From positions 42,940 through 106,939 of the forward strand of contig JAIRVG010000108.1 of assembly GCA_031253995.1 (NCBI GenBank): a stretch of 64,000 nucleotides of DNA, in the 5' to 3' direction. The notes below the pieces were generated by a model. The model had not been told where the DNA came from, ran no database searches, and saw only the letters and a list, made by a program, of their open reading frames with translations. Source of the DNA: Paucimonas sp. (GTDB lineage: Bacteria > Pseudomonadota > Gammaproteobacteria > Pseudomonadales > Pseudomonadaceae). Made by a program: the position numbers and the translations under genes. Shown here piece by piece: positions 1-8,172 of the stretch. How positions within the stretch are numbered: position 1 is the stretch's first letter; each line of letters opens with the position of its first letter.

Positions 1-2
1 CC

Positions 3-161
3 AAGCGCGACTACCTGCGCAAGCACCCGGCCCTCTCGCACCTGCGCGCAGTGCGCGAGAACCACATGATCGACATCCCCTTCACCCACCTGGTGGCCGG
101 CGAACACAGCGCCCGCACGGCCCTGCACCTGGCCCGGGAACTGGCGAATATCAGCGACTGA
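3..161 (+). CDS. ABC transporter periplasmic substrate-binding protein, C-terminal fragment
   Basis: This is the last 52 codons of a gene that begins before the window. The visible end reads HPALSHLRAV..NHMIDIPFTHL and then a helix (ARTALHLARELANISD). This is the usual C-terminal lobe ending of class III binding proteins (FecB/BtuF/HmuT type), which capture ferric siderophores, haem or cobalamin for an inner-membrane ABC importer. The ligand cannot be told from this fragment. It ends 133 bases before the ctlX-like gene, and a palindrome (169-183) follows its stop at once, so it belongs to a different transcription unit. Confidence 0.6.
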   Translation, partial: KRDYLRKHPALSHLRAVRENHMIDIPFTHLVAGEHSARTALHLARELANISD

Positions 162-168
162 AGGCGCA

Positions 169-183
169 CAGCCGATTCGGCTG
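169..183. promoter_or_regulatory. 15-bp perfect palindrome, candidate operator of the citrulline/arginine cluster (copy 1)
   Basis: CAGCCGA-T-TCGGCTG, preceded by CA. The same palindrome with the other central base (CAGCCGA-A-TCGGCTG) lies at 2359-2373 ahead of the ABC importer operon. The length fits the 15-bp sites typical of Lrp/AsnC-family regulators, and such a regulator closes the cluster (5676-6170). Seen: two identical arms in the two promoter regions. Inferred: operator role and the regulator that binds. Confidence 0.5.
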
Positions 184-294
184 CGAATCCGCCGGTTTCA
201 GCTTTCCCGGCTGGGCGCCCCACGTGCTTCAGCCGGGATTGCAACGGCGTCGGGAGGACAATGGACGCATCGCCAACCCCGGATGCGTGCCCCG

Positions 295-1212
295 ATGCAA
301 ACAACCAATACGGTCCTGATGATCCGCCCGGCGCGGTTCGCCTTCAACCCGGACACCGCCCTCAACAACCGCTTCCAGAAACCCGTGCTGGACGCCGACG
401 CCGCACAGCAGAAAGCGCTGGAAGAGTTCGACGGTTACGTCGACACCCTGCGCCAGCACGGCGTCGAAGTCCTGGTGGTGCAGGACACTCCCGCCCCGCA
501 CACCCCGGACTCGATCTTCCCCAACAACTGGTGGAGCAGCCACGCCGACGGCAGCCTGGTGCTCTACCCCATGGAAGGCCACAACCGTCGATTGGAGCGG
601 GACAAGGGCGTGTTGCGGGTGCTCGACGAGCGCTTCGCCATCCGCGACACCATCGACCTCAGCCCGCTGGAGCGACAGCAGATCTTCCTCGAAGGCACCG
701 GCAGCATGGTCCTCGACCGCGAGCACCGCATCAGCTACGCCTGCCATTCCGGACGCACCCACGGCGAGGCCCTGCGCGCCTTCGCCGAGCGCCTGGACTA
801 CCGCCTCTGCGTGTTCCATGCCGTGGACCGCCACCAGGCGCCGATCTACCACAGCAACGTGATGATGAGCGTCGGCCGCGAGCTTTCCGTGGTCTGCCTC
901 GATGCCCTGCCCAACGCCGCCGAACGCTACACCCTGGAACGCAGCCTGCGCGACACCGGCAAGGACATCCTCGCCCTGGACTTCGACCAGCTCGAAGGCT
1001 TCGCCGGCAACATGCTCGAAGTCCACGACAAGCAGGGCCAGCCGCTGCTGGTGATGTCGCGCAGCGCCTGGAACGCCCTGAGCCCGGCGCAACGTCGCCA
1101 GGCCGAACGCCACAGCCACCCGGTGGTGGTGAACATCGACCATATCGAACGCATTGGCGGTGGCAGCGCGCGCTGCATGCTCGCCGAAGTGCACCTGCCC
1201 GTTCGCAACTGA
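295..1212 (+). CDS. ctlX: CtlX-type citrulline hydrolase / amidinotransferase-superfamily protein
   Basis: A 305-residue protein of the guanidino-group modifying (amidinotransferase/ADI/DDAH) superfamily. Visible motifs are FPNNWWSSH near residue 70, the strand EGTGSMVLDR, the His-bearing YHSNVMMSVG, FAGNMLEV, and a C-terminal GGGSARCMLAE with the nucleophilic Cys about 12 residues from the end. CtlX-type enzymes hydrolyse citrulline to ornithine, CO2 and ammonia. The next gene consumes ornithine, so the neighbourhood supports that role. The start is uncertain: ATG 295 gives the usual N-terminus MQTTNTVLMIRP, and ATG 283 adds four residues. Neither has a good ribosome binding site. The only strong one (GGGAGGACA, 252-260) serves ATG 261, which is in another frame. 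Confidence 0.75.
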   Translation: MQTTNTVLMIRPARFAFNPDTALNNRFQKPVLDADAAQQKALEEFDGYVDTLRQHGVEVLVVQDTPAPHTPDSIFPNNWWSSHADGSLVLYPMEGHNRRLERDKGVLRVLDERFAIRDTIDLSPLERQQIFLEGTGSMVLDREHRISYACHSGRTHGEALRAFAERLDYRLCVFHAVDRHQAPIYHSNVMMSVGRELSVVCLDALPNAAERYTLERSLRDTGKDILALDFDQLEGFAGNMLEVHDKQGQPLLVMSRSAWNALSPAQRRQAERHSHPVVVNIDHIERIGGGSARCMLAEVHLPVRN

Positions 1213-1237
1213 AACCGATCAGAAGAAGGAAGCCATC

Positions 1238-2284
1238 ATGACCCGCTATATCGACGTGACCGACCTCAGCCGCCTGGTAACCCGCAAGGGCCTGACCAAC
1301 TGCCTGGAAGAAATGGCCGAGTACATCCGCCAGGACTACCTGCGCTGGCACGACTTCGAGAAATGCGCGCGGGTGGCCAACCACTCGCCGGACGGCGTGA
1401 TCGAGCTGATGCCGGCATCCGACGCCAACCTGTACGCCTTCAAGTACGTCAACGGCCACCCGAAGAACACCCGCCACGGCATGCTCACCGTGATGGCCTT
1501 CGGCGCCCTGGGTGACGTCGATACCGGCAAGCCGCTGCTGCTCAGCGAAATGACCCTGACCACGGCGATCCGCACCGCCGCCACCTCGGCCCTGGCCGCG
1601 CGCTACCTGGCCCGCAAAGGCAGCCGCAGCATGGCGCTGATCGGCAACGGCTCGCAGAGCGAGTTCCAGGCCATCGCCTTCCATGCCCTGCTCGGCATCG
1701 AGGAAATCCGCCTGTACGACCTCGACCCGCAGGCCACTGCCAAGCTGGCCGCCAACCTTGCCGGCTACCCGGGCATCCGCCTGGTCAAGGCCGCCTCGGT
1801 GGCGGACGCGGTGCGCGGCGCCGATATCGTCACCACGGTCACCGCCGACAAGGCCAATGCCACCATCCTCACCCCGGAGATGATCGAACCGGGCATGCAC
1901 CTGAATGCCGTGGGCGGCGACTGCCCGGGCAAGACCGAACTGCACCGCGACATCGTCGAGCGCGCACGGGTGATCGTCGAGTACGAACCGCAGAGCCGCA
2001 TCGAAGGCGAGATCCAGCAGATGCCGGCCGACTCGCCGGTGACCGAGTTCTGGCAACTGGTGAACGGCGAGATCGAAGGTCGCGAATCCGCCGAGCAGGT
2101 CACCCTCTTCGACTCGGTCGGCTTCGCCATCGAGGACTACTCCGCACTGCGCTACGTGCTGGACGTGGCCAAGGCCCTGGACGTCGGCAGCGAGATCGAG
2201 CTGGTACCGGACCTGAACGACCCGAAAGACCTCTACGCCCTGCTTCAGCCCGCGGTTCCCGCGATCGGCAAGAAGCGCGCCTGA
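1238..2284 (+). CDS. Ornithine cyclodeaminase
   Basis: A 348-residue cytosolic enzyme that converts L-ornithine to L-proline and ammonia with a tightly bound NAD. The length equals that of the characterised P. putida enzyme. The Rossmann signature GNGSQSEFQAIAFHALLG is followed by the acidic strand end YDLDP. The catalytic-Asp loop reads NAVGGDCPGKTEL, and SVGFAIEDYSALRYV is the conserved C-terminal signature. ATG 1238 has AGAAGAAGGA 7 bases upstream; a longer in-frame extension overlaps ctlX and is not needed. It is cotranscribed with ctlX (25-base gap). Together they form a citrulline to ornithine to proline route fed by the downstream importer. Confidence 0.9.
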   Translation: MTRYIDVTDLSRLVTRKGLTNCLEEMAEYIRQDYLRWHDFEKCARVANHSPDGVIELMPASDANLYAFKYVNGHPKNTRHGMLTVMAFGALGDVDTGKPLLLSEMTLTTAIRTAATSALAARYLARKGSRSMALIGNGSQSEFQAIAFHALLGIEEIRLYDLDPQATAKLAANLAGYPGIRLVKAASVADAVRGADIVTTVTADKANATILTPEMIEPGMHLNAVGGDCPGKTELHRDIVERARVIVEYEPQSRIEGEIQQMPADSPVTEFWQLVNGEIEGRESAEQVTLFDSVGFAIEDYSALRYVLDVAKALDVGSEIELVPDLNDPKDLYALLQPAVPAIGKKRA

Positions 2285-2293
2285 CCCAGCCGA

Positions 2294-2320
2294 ATCCGTC
2301 GCGGCGACCCCGCGACGGAT
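2294..2320 (+). terminator. 11-bp stem-loop after the ornithine cyclodeaminase gene
   Basis: ATCCGTCGCGG (2294-2304) pairs perfectly with CCGCGACGGAT (2310-2320) over a 5-base loop. It lies 10 bases after the stop codon. There is no T run, so it is either a weak terminator or an RNA-stabilising hairpin that separates the enzyme genes from the importer operon. Confidence 0.5.
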
Positions 2321-2358
2321 CGGAAAACGCTGTTGCAAAGCCAAAACAGGAGGTGACA

Positions 2359-2373
2359 CAGCCGAATCGGCTG
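2359..2373. promoter_or_regulatory. 15-bp perfect palindrome, candidate operator of the ABC importer operon (copy 2)
   Basis: CAGCCGA-A-TCGGCTG, again preceded by CA as in copy 1 (169-183). It is centred 186 bases before the start of the binding-protein gene. See copy 1 for the Lrp argument. The rest of 2374-2551 holds no other gene. Confidence 0.5.
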
Positions 2374-2551
2374 CCAGGCTTTCAGGAACAGCATATTCCG
2401 GTAGCCAGCACCGGTCCGAACGACACAAAAAACCCGCTGCCATCGCGCATCCTGAGCCCCGACCGAAGAGTCACCAGAAGCTCACAAGGCTCACACCCAC
2501 GAAGCGTTTCACTGCCCCTATATCCAACTACAAAACACAGGGACCACATCT

Positions 2552-3331
2552 ATGACTTCGCTGCGAAAACTGCTCGGCGTCCTGCTCCTGCCACTCTGCG
2601 CCAGCGCAGCCCAGGCCCAGGAATGGAAAGAAATCCGTTTTGGCGTCTTCCCCGAATATCCCCCTTTCGAATCCGTCGCCGCCGATGGCAGCCTGCAAGG
2701 CTTCGACATCGAGCTGGGCAACGCCATCTGCGCCAAGCTGGAAGTCAAATGCACCTGGGTGCACAACGAATTCGACGGCATGATCCCGGCACTGCGCGCG
2801 CGCAAGTTCGACGCCATCATGTCGTCCATGGCCGTCACCCCGGCACGCCTGAAGCAGATCGACTTCAGTGACCGCCTGTTCCTCAGCCCGACCTCGGTGA
2901 TCGTGCGCAAGGGCGCCGGCTTCGGCGACACGCCGGAATCCCTCAAGGGCAAGACCGTCGGCGTGCTGCAGGGCTCGCTGCAGGAAGCCTACGCCCGCGC
3001 CAAGCTGGCGCCGCTGGGTGCCCAGGTAAAGGCCTACCAGGCCCAGGACCAGAACTACGCCGACCTGATGAACGGCCGCCTCGACGCCACCGTCACCGAC
3101 AAGCTCGAAGCCCAGCTCAACTTCCTCACCAAGCCCGAAGGCGCCGACTTCCAGAGCGGCCCGGCGATCAAGGACCCGACCCTGCCGCTGGACATCGCCA
3201 TGGGCGTGCGCAAGAACGACGCCGAACTCAAGGCCCTGTTGAACAAGGGCATCGCGGCGGTGCTGGCCGATGGCACCTTCCAGAAGATCCAGCAGAAATA
3301 TGTCGGCGACCTGGATATCTACAACGAGTAA
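2552..3331 (+). CDS. ABC transporter substrate-binding protein, basic/polar amino acid family
   Basis: A 259-residue periplasmic protein of the HisJ/ArtJ (SBP_bac_3) family. It has a classic signal peptide (MTSLRKLLGVLLLPLCASAAQA, cleavage after about residue 22). The mature part begins with the family opening IRFGVFPEYPPFE and contains GFDIELGNAICAKL, FDAIMSSMAVTPAR, KTVGVLQGS and the end GTFQKIQQKYVGDLDIY. It is first in a five-gene operon with two permeases, an ATPase and an Lrp regulator. Context (citrulline hydrolase and ornithine cyclodeaminase upstream) suggests citrulline, ornithine or arginine as ligand; the sequence alone does not settle this. Confidence 0.88.
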   Translation: MTSLRKLLGVLLLPLCASAAQAQEWKEIRFGVFPEYPPFESVAADGSLQGFDIELGNAICAKLEVKCTWVHNEFDGMIPALRARKFDAIMSSMAVTPARLKQIDFSDRLFLSPTSVIVRKGAGFGDTPESLKGKTVGVLQGSLQEAYARAKLAPLGAQVKAYQAQDQNYADLMNGRLDATVTDKLEAQLNFLTKPEGADFQSGPAIKDPTLPLDIAMGVRKNDAELKALLNKGIAAVLADGTFQKIQQKYVGDLDIYNE

Positions 3332-3399
3332 CCCCGCCGCGCGCCGGCCGGGCCCTGGGCCTGGTCGGTGACCCCGCGCGCACCCAACGAGATTTTCCC

Positions 3400-4125
3400 G
3401 TGAACGACTTCCTCCAATCTCTTGGCTTGCAGGCCCTCAGCCTGCAGGGCTTCGGCCCGCTGTTGGCGCAAGGCACCTGGATGACCGTGAAGCTGGCGCT
3501 GCTGTCCCTGGTCCTGAGCCTGCTGCTGGGCCTGCTCGGCGCCAGTGCCAAGCTCTCGCCGATCCGCCTGCTGCGCCTGCCCGCCACCCTCTACACCACG
3601 CTGATCCGCAGCGTCCCCGACCTGGTGCTGATCCTGCTGATCTTCTACACCTTCCAGATCTGGCTCAACGACTTCACCGAGTGGATGGGCTGGGGCTACT
3701 TCGAGATCGATCCATTCACCGCCGGCGTGCTGACCCTGGGCTTCATCTACGGCGCCTACTTCACCGAGAACTTCCGCGGCGCGATCCTCAGCGTCCCCGC
3801 CGGGCAACTGGAGGCGGCCACCGCCTACGGCCTGAGCCGCGTGCAGCGTTTCCGCCTGGTGCTGTTCCCGCAGCTGATGCGCTTCGCCCTGCCGGGGCTG
3901 GGCAACAACTGGCTGGTGCTGCTCAAGTCCACCGCACTGGTGTCGATCATCGGCCTCGCCGACCTGGTGAAAGCCGCGCAGAACGCCGGCAAGAGCACCA
4001 ACAACGTCCTGTATTTCCTGATCATCGCCGGGCTGGTCTACCTGCTCATCACTACCCTGTCCAACCGCCTGTTCAAGCGGCTTGAGCGGCGCTTCAACAC
4101 CGGCATCAAGGGGCTGACATCATGA
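3400..4125 (+). CDS. Amino acid ABC transporter permease (HisQ type)
   Basis: A 241-residue inner-membrane subunit with about five hydrophobic segments. It carries the ABC permease coupling-loop signature in the form EAATAYGLSRVQRFRLVLFPQ, residues about 140-160, which docks on the ATPase. It starts at GTG 3400 and ends in an ATGA overlap with the second permease, the usual arrangement for a HisQ/HisM heterodimer. The conserved arginine-containing IRSVPDLVLILLIFY strand after the first helices fits polar amino acid uptake systems. Confidence 0.88.
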   Translation: MNDFLQSLGLQALSLQGFGPLLAQGTWMTVKLALLSLVLSLLLGLLGASAKLSPIRLLRLPATLYTTLIRSVPDLVLILLIFYTFQIWLNDFTEWMGWGYFEIDPFTAGVLTLGFIYGAYFTENFRGAILSVPAGQLEAATAYGLSRVQRFRLVLFPQLMRFALPGLGNNWLVLLKSTALVSIIGLADLVKAAQNAGKSTNNVLYFLIIAGLVYLLITTLSNRLFKRLERRFNTGIKGLTS

Positions 4126-4835
4126 TCGAACTGATCCAGGAATACGGCCTGGCCTACCTCTACCACGACGGTGCCGGCATGTCCGGCCTGGCCATGACCC
4201 TGTGGCTGTTCGTGGTGACCATGGTAGTCGGCTTCTTCCTCTCGCTGCCCCTGGCCCTGGCGCGGGTGTCGCGCAAGCCGTGGCTGCGCTTGCCGGTGGA
4301 GTTCTACACCTACCTGTTCCGCGGCACGCCGCTCTATATCCAGTTGCTGATCTGCTACACCGGCCTCTACGGCCTGGAAGTGGTGCGCGACCATGAAATG
4401 CTCGACCGCTTCTTCCGCAACGCGCTGAACTGCACCCTGCTGGCCTTCGTCCTCAACACCTGCGCCTACACCGTGGAGATCTTCGCCGGGGCGATCCGCA
4501 ACATCCCCCATGGCGAGATCGAGGCGGCCCAGGCCTACGGCCTGCACGGCTGGAAGCTGAACCTGTTCGTGGTCCTGCCGGCGGCGTTGCGCCGTTCCCT
4601 GCCGGCCTACAGCAACGAACTGATCCTGATGCTGCACGCCACCTCGCTGGCCTTCACCGCGACCATCGCCGACGTGCTCAAGGTGGCCCGCGACGCCAAC
4701 GCCGCGACCTTCCTGACCTTCCAGGCCTTCGGTATCGCTGCGCTCCTGTACATGCTGCTGTCCTTCGCGCTGGTCGGGCTTTTCCGCCTGGCCGAACGAC
4801 GCTGGATGCGTTTTCTCGTTCCTTCCCGAGGCTGA
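4122..4835 (+). CDS. Amino acid ABC transporter permease (HisM type)
   Basis: A 237-residue second transmembrane subunit of the same importer. The family motif FRGTPLYIQLLICYTGLYG sits in the first third. The coupling loop reads EIEAAQAYGLHGWKLNLFVVLP. Its ATG overlaps the stop of the first permease by four bases, so translation is coupled. The ATPase gene follows after 3 bases. Confidence 0.88.
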   Translation: MIELIQEYGLAYLYHDGAGMSGLAMTLWLFVVTMVVGFFLSLPLALARVSRKPWLRLPVEFYTYLFRGTPLYIQLLICYTGLYGLEVVRDHEMLDRFFRNALNCTLLAFVLNTCAYTVEIFAGAIRNIPHGEIEAAQAYGLHGWKLNLFVVLPAALRRSLPAYSNELILMLHATSLAFTATIADVLKVARDANAATFLTFQAFGIAALLYMLLSFALVGLFRLAERRWMRFLVPSRG

Positions 4836-4838
4836 CCC

Positions 4839-5663
4839 ATGACCACTTCCGCACACGCCTTGTCGATCCAACAAACCTTCACCGCGCAGCCGCAGGCCGC
4901 CGCCAACAGCGCCGCGATCAAGCTGACGGTGGATTCGCTGCACAAGCGCTACGGCGACCACGAGGTGCTCAAGGGCGTCTCGCTGCAGGCGCGCAAGGGC
5001 GACGTGATCAGCCTGATCGGCGCCAGCGGCTCGGGCAAGAGCACCTTCCTGCGCTGCATCAACTTCCTCGAACAGCCGGACGCCGGCGCCATCACCCTCG
5101 ACGACCAGACCATCGAGATGCGTCCGGGCCGAGGTCCGAACCCGGCGCAGTTGCAGAACCTGCGCACGCGCCTGTCCATGGTGTTCCAGCACTTCAACCT
5201 GTGGAGCCACATGACCGTGCTGGAAAACATCACCCTGGCGCCGCGCCGGGTGCTGGGGGTCAGCCAGCAGGAAGCCGAGGCGCGGGCCCGCACCTACCTG
5301 GACAAGGTCGGCCTGCCGGCGCGGGCAGCAGACCAGTACCCGGCGTTCCTGTCTGGCGGCCAGCAGCAGCGGGTGGCCATCGCCCGGGCCCTGGCGATGG
5401 AGCCGGAAATCATCCTGTTCGATGAACCGACGTCAGCCCTTGATCCAGAGCTTGTAGGAGAAGTCCTCAAGGTCATACAGACGCTGGCCGAGGAAGGTCG
5501 TACCATGCTCATGGTCACCCATGAAATGGGCTTTGCCCGCCAGGTGTCCAGCCAGGTGCTGTTCCTGCATCAGGGACGGGTCGAGGAACAGGGAAGCGCG
5601 AGCATTCTCGACCAGCCGCAGAGCGAGCGCCTGCAGCAATTCCTTTCCAACCGCTTGAAGTGA
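4839..5663 (+). CDS. Amino acid ABC transporter ATP-binding protein (HisP type)
   Basis: A 274-residue cytoplasmic ATPase that powers the importer. It shows Walker A GASGSGKST, a Q-loop in MVFQHFNLWSHMTVLENI, the signature LSGGQQQRVAIARAL, Walker B IILFDEPTSALDPELV, and the switch His in MVTHEMGFAR. About 30 residues before the core (to KLTVDSLHKRYGDHEVLKG) look unstructured and are a little longer than in HisP. The gene lies 3 bases after the second permease and 12 bases before the Lrp regulator, in one operon. Confidence 0.92.
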   Translation: MTTSAHALSIQQTFTAQPQAAANSAAIKLTVDSLHKRYGDHEVLKGVSLQARKGDVISLIGASGSGKSTFLRCINFLEQPDAGAITLDDQTIEMRPGRGPNPAQLQNLRTRLSMVFQHFNLWSHMTVLENITLAPRRVLGVSQQEAEARARTYLDKVGLPARAADQYPAFLSGGQQQRVAIARALAMEPEIILFDEPTSALDPELVGEVLKVIQTLAEEGRTMLMVTHEMGFARQVSSQVLFLHQGRVEEQGSASILDQPQSERLQQFLSNRLK

Positions 5664-5675
5664 AACATCGCCACC

Positions 5676-6170
5676 ATGGATATCAAGGCCAACTCCCCCC
5701 ATGCCACACCGCCGCTGGACCGCATCGATGAAGCGATCATCGACGTGCTGCGGCATAACGGGCGCATCACCTACGAGAAGCTCTCGTCGCTGGTGCACCT
5801 GACCCCCAGGCCTTGCCTGGAGCGGGTGCGCAAGCTGGAAAGGCGTGGGGTGATCCGCGGCTACGGGGCGATCATCGACGTGCAGATGGTCTCGCCGGGG
5901 TTGTCGCTGCTGGTCCTGGTGGCGTTGTCGAACCAGAGCGGGCGTTCGGCGCAGAAGGCCTTCGAGGCGTGTGTGCGGGCTTGTCCGCAGGTGTTCGAGT
6001 GCCAGTTGATCAGCGGGCATTTCGACTACAGCCTGCGCATGCGGTGCCGGGACATGGAGCACTACCGGGTGCTGACCGAGACCTGGATGAACAATGACGA
6101 GCTGCATATCGACAAGCTGGTGGCGCATCCAGAGCTGGCGGTGGTCAAGAATACTGCGCCACAGCTCTAG
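5676..6170 (+). CDS. Lrp/AsnC-family transcriptional regulator
   Basis: A 164-residue DNA-binding protein. An N-terminal winged HTH (LDRIDEAIIDVLRHNGRITYEKLSSLVHLTPRPCLERVRKLERRGVI, split here only for description) is followed by the RAM/AsnC ligand domain (SLLVLVALSN ... FECQLISGHFDYSLRMRC). It is last in the importer operon. The likely role is ligand-dependent control of the importer and perhaps of the ctlX-ocd unit, through the two 15-bp palindromes (169-183 and 2359-2373). That link is inference from site size and position. Confidence 0.88.
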   Translation: MDIKANSPHATPPLDRIDEAIIDVLRHNGRITYEKLSSLVHLTPRPCLERVRKLERRGVIRGYGAIIDVQMVSPGLSLLVLVALSNQSGRSAQKAFEACVRACPQVFECQLISGHFDYSLRMRCRDMEHYRVLTETWMNNDELHIDKLVAHPELAVVKNTAPQL

Positions 6171-6189
6171 ATTTCGTGGTGTCTGTACC

Positions 6190-6221
6190 GGCCCTATCGC
6201 TGGCAAGCCAGCGATAGGGCC
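6190..6221. terminator. Bidirectional terminator / REP-core hairpin
   Basis: A perfect 15-bp inverted repeat (GGCCCTATCGCTGGC / GCCAGCGATAGGGCC) separated by AA. It sits between the convergent lrp gene and the GGDEF-EAL gene. The core TATCGCTGGCAAGCCAGC is shared with the REP doublet at 58057-58138, so it is a REP-derived palindrome acting where a terminator is expected. Confidence 0.6.
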
Positions 6222-6228
6222 ATCAGCA

Positions 6229-7932
6229 TCACAACACCCCTAGAGCCTTCACCCGCCATTCCCTGGGTTGCTGAAACCGCTCCACCCACTCCACCACCTG
6301 CCCCGCCGGCATCGGCCGCGAGATGCCGTAGCCCTGGGCCACATCGCAGCCCAGGTCCATCAGCAGCTCGCCATGGGCCACGGTCTCCACGCCCTCGGCG
6401 ATCACCTGGCGGTCGAACGCCCGGGCCAGGCCGATCACCGCACGGGTCAGCGCCAGGTCATCCTGGTCATGCAGGATGTCCTGGATAAATGACTTGTCGA
6501 TCTTCATGGTCTGCGTCGGCAGCCGCTTGAGGTAGCTCAGCGACGAATACCCGGTGCCGAAATCGTCCAGCGAAAAACGCACGCCCAGACGCTGGCAGGC
6601 TTCCAGGCAATCGCTGACCCGCTGGATGTTCTCGATGGCCACCGACTCGACGATCTCCAGGTCGAGCATTTCCGGCGCCACCGAGCCATGCCTGGCCAGC
6701 AGGCGTTGCAGGCGGGTAACGAAGTCGGAACGCTGGAAATGCCGCGCGGCGATATTCACGCTCACCGGCCAGCGGCAGCCGATGGCCTGCCACTGCTCCA
6801 TCTGCGCCAAGGCCCGGTCGATCACCCACTCGCCGATATCGACGATCAGGTCGGTGCGCTCCACCAGCGGCAGGAAGTCCCCCGGCGGTACCACCCCGCG
6901 AATCGGGTGGTTCCAGCGCAGCAGCGCCTCGAAACCCACCACCGCGCCGCTGCGCATGTTGACCTTGGGCTGGTAGTAAAGCGCCAGGTCGCCATGGTGC
7001 AGGGCATGCCGCACCTGCTCCACGGTCTGGTGGGTGGCCTTGACCTCCTTGTCCAGCGACACGTCGAACAGGTGATAACGATTGCGCCCGCGCTGCTTGG
7101 CCAGGTACATGGCCTGGTCGGCATGCCGCAACAGGGTATCGGCGTCGTCGTTGTCGCCGGGGAACTGGGTCACGCCGATGCTGGCGCTGACGCTGATGGA
7201 GCGCCCGCGGATCACGCAGGGCACGGCGATCGCCCGCAGCACGCGTTCGAGGATGTCCTGCAGACACGGCGGCCCCTGGAGGTCGCCGAGGATCATCACG
7301 AACTCGTCGCCGGCCAGCCGCGCCACCGCATCGCCGGCACCGAGGAAGCGCTTCAGGCGCCGCGCCACCTCCACCAGCAGCAGGTCGCCGCTGGCATGCC
7401 CGTAGCCGTCGTTGACCGCCTTGAAACCGTCCAGGTCGAGCATGCACACCGCCAGCCGGCTCTTGGTCGCGCGGGCGCGCTGCAGCGCTTCGTCGAGCAG
7501 CTCGCCAAGGCAGGAACGGTTGGGCAGGCCGGTAAGCATGTCATGGCCCACGCGCCATTGCAGGGTGTGCAGCAACTGGCGCTTGTGGGTGACATCGAAG
7601 CGGATCGAGGCATACTTGCGCACCTCGCCGGTGTCGCGGTCGAACAGCGGCACGATGGTACTGTCGACCCAGTACAGCGACCCGTCCTTGGCGCGGTTGC
7701 ACAGCTCGCCCTTCCACACCTGACCGGACGTCAGGGCACGCCACATCTGGCTGAACACCTGCGGTTCGTGCTGGCCTGAATTGAGGATGCGGTGATCGGC
7801 GCCGAGCAGCTCCTCGCGGCTGTAGCCGGAGATGGCACAGAACTGGTCGTTGACGTAGGTGATGCGACCTTCGAGGTCGGTCTCGGAGAAGATCGCAGCG
7901 GCGTCCACCGCCGTGCGGTAGGTTTCATCCAT
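6229..7932 (-). CDS. PAS-GGDEF-EAL cyclic-di-GMP signalling protein
   Basis: A 567-residue cytoplasmic protein without membrane segments. Residues about 10-120 form a PAS/PAC sensor (ITYVNDQFCAISGYSREELLG). Residues about 128-285 form a GGDEF domain whose signature is AGDEF (207-211), with no RxxD inhibitory site five residues upstream. The last 250 residues are an EAL domain with EALLRWNHP, DFGTGYSSLSYLKRLP, KIDKSFI and EGVET all intact. The preserved EAL motifs argue for c-di-GMP hydrolysis; AGDEF cyclases can be active, so dual activity remains possible. It is monocistronic and divergent from the XRE gene. Confidence 0.9.
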   Translation of the reverse strand: MDETYRTAVDAAAIFSETDLEGRITYVNDQFCAISGYSREELLGADHRILNSGQHEPQVFSQMWRALTSGQVWKGELCNRAKDGSLYWVDSTIVPLFDRDTGEVRKYASIRFDVTHKRQLLHTLQWRVGHDMLTGLPNRSCLGELLDEALQRARATKSRLAVCMLDLDGFKAVNDGYGHASGDLLLVEVARRLKRFLGAGDAVARLAGDEFVMILGDLQGPPCLQDILERVLRAIAVPCVIRGRSISVSASIGVTQFPGDNDDADTLLRHADQAMYLAKQRGRNRYHLFDVSLDKEVKATHQTVEQVRHALHHGDLALYYQPKVNMRSGAVVGFEALLRWNHPIRGVVPPGDFLPLVERTDLIVDIGEWVIDRALAQMEQWQAIGCRWPVSVNIAARHFQRSDFVTRLQRLLARHGSVAPEMLDLEIVESVAIENIQRVSDCLEACQRLGVRFSLDDFGTGYSSLSYLKRLPTQTMKIDKSFIQDILHDQDDLALTRAVIGLARAFDRQVIAEGVETVAHGELLMDLGCDVAQGYGISRPMPAGQVVEWVERFQQPREWRVKALGVL

Positions 7933-8080
7933 GGCGCTGCCTCGGAAATGTCTGATCCACGGCAGTTATTGGCAAGTCGAGACGCACGATATAGCTCCAT
8001 GAGCCGCAGGAAAAACGCGGGGTGTTCTCTGCGAGACCCGCTGCGGGAAAACCTGTCCAGGTCGCAAATTCTACGAAAAG

Positions 8081-8107
8081 CATCACCTTTTGCAATGCAA
8101 GGTGATG
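8081..8107. promoter_or_regulatory. Palindrome in the divergent promoter region of the XRE gene
   Basis: CATCACCTT (8081-8089) and AAGGTGATG (8099-8107) are exact inverted arms around TTGCAATGC. The centre lies about 79 bases before the XRE start, in an AT-richer stretch. XRE regulators commonly bind such sites next to their own gene, so this is a candidate operator; it could also be a hairpin. The rest of 7933-8172 shows nothing else. Confidence 0.4.
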
Positions 8108-8172
8108 GCACCGGAGGTTGTCCTTTAAAATATTTTGTCGTTAAGTTCTTGATTCTAAAAGGGAATTGAGCG

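Noticed and set aside
229..1194. Long antisense open frame opposite ctlX (321 codons)
   Set aside because: Shadow frame in high-GC coding DNA: no ribosome site, and a composition rich in His, Ala and Val typical of antisense reading.
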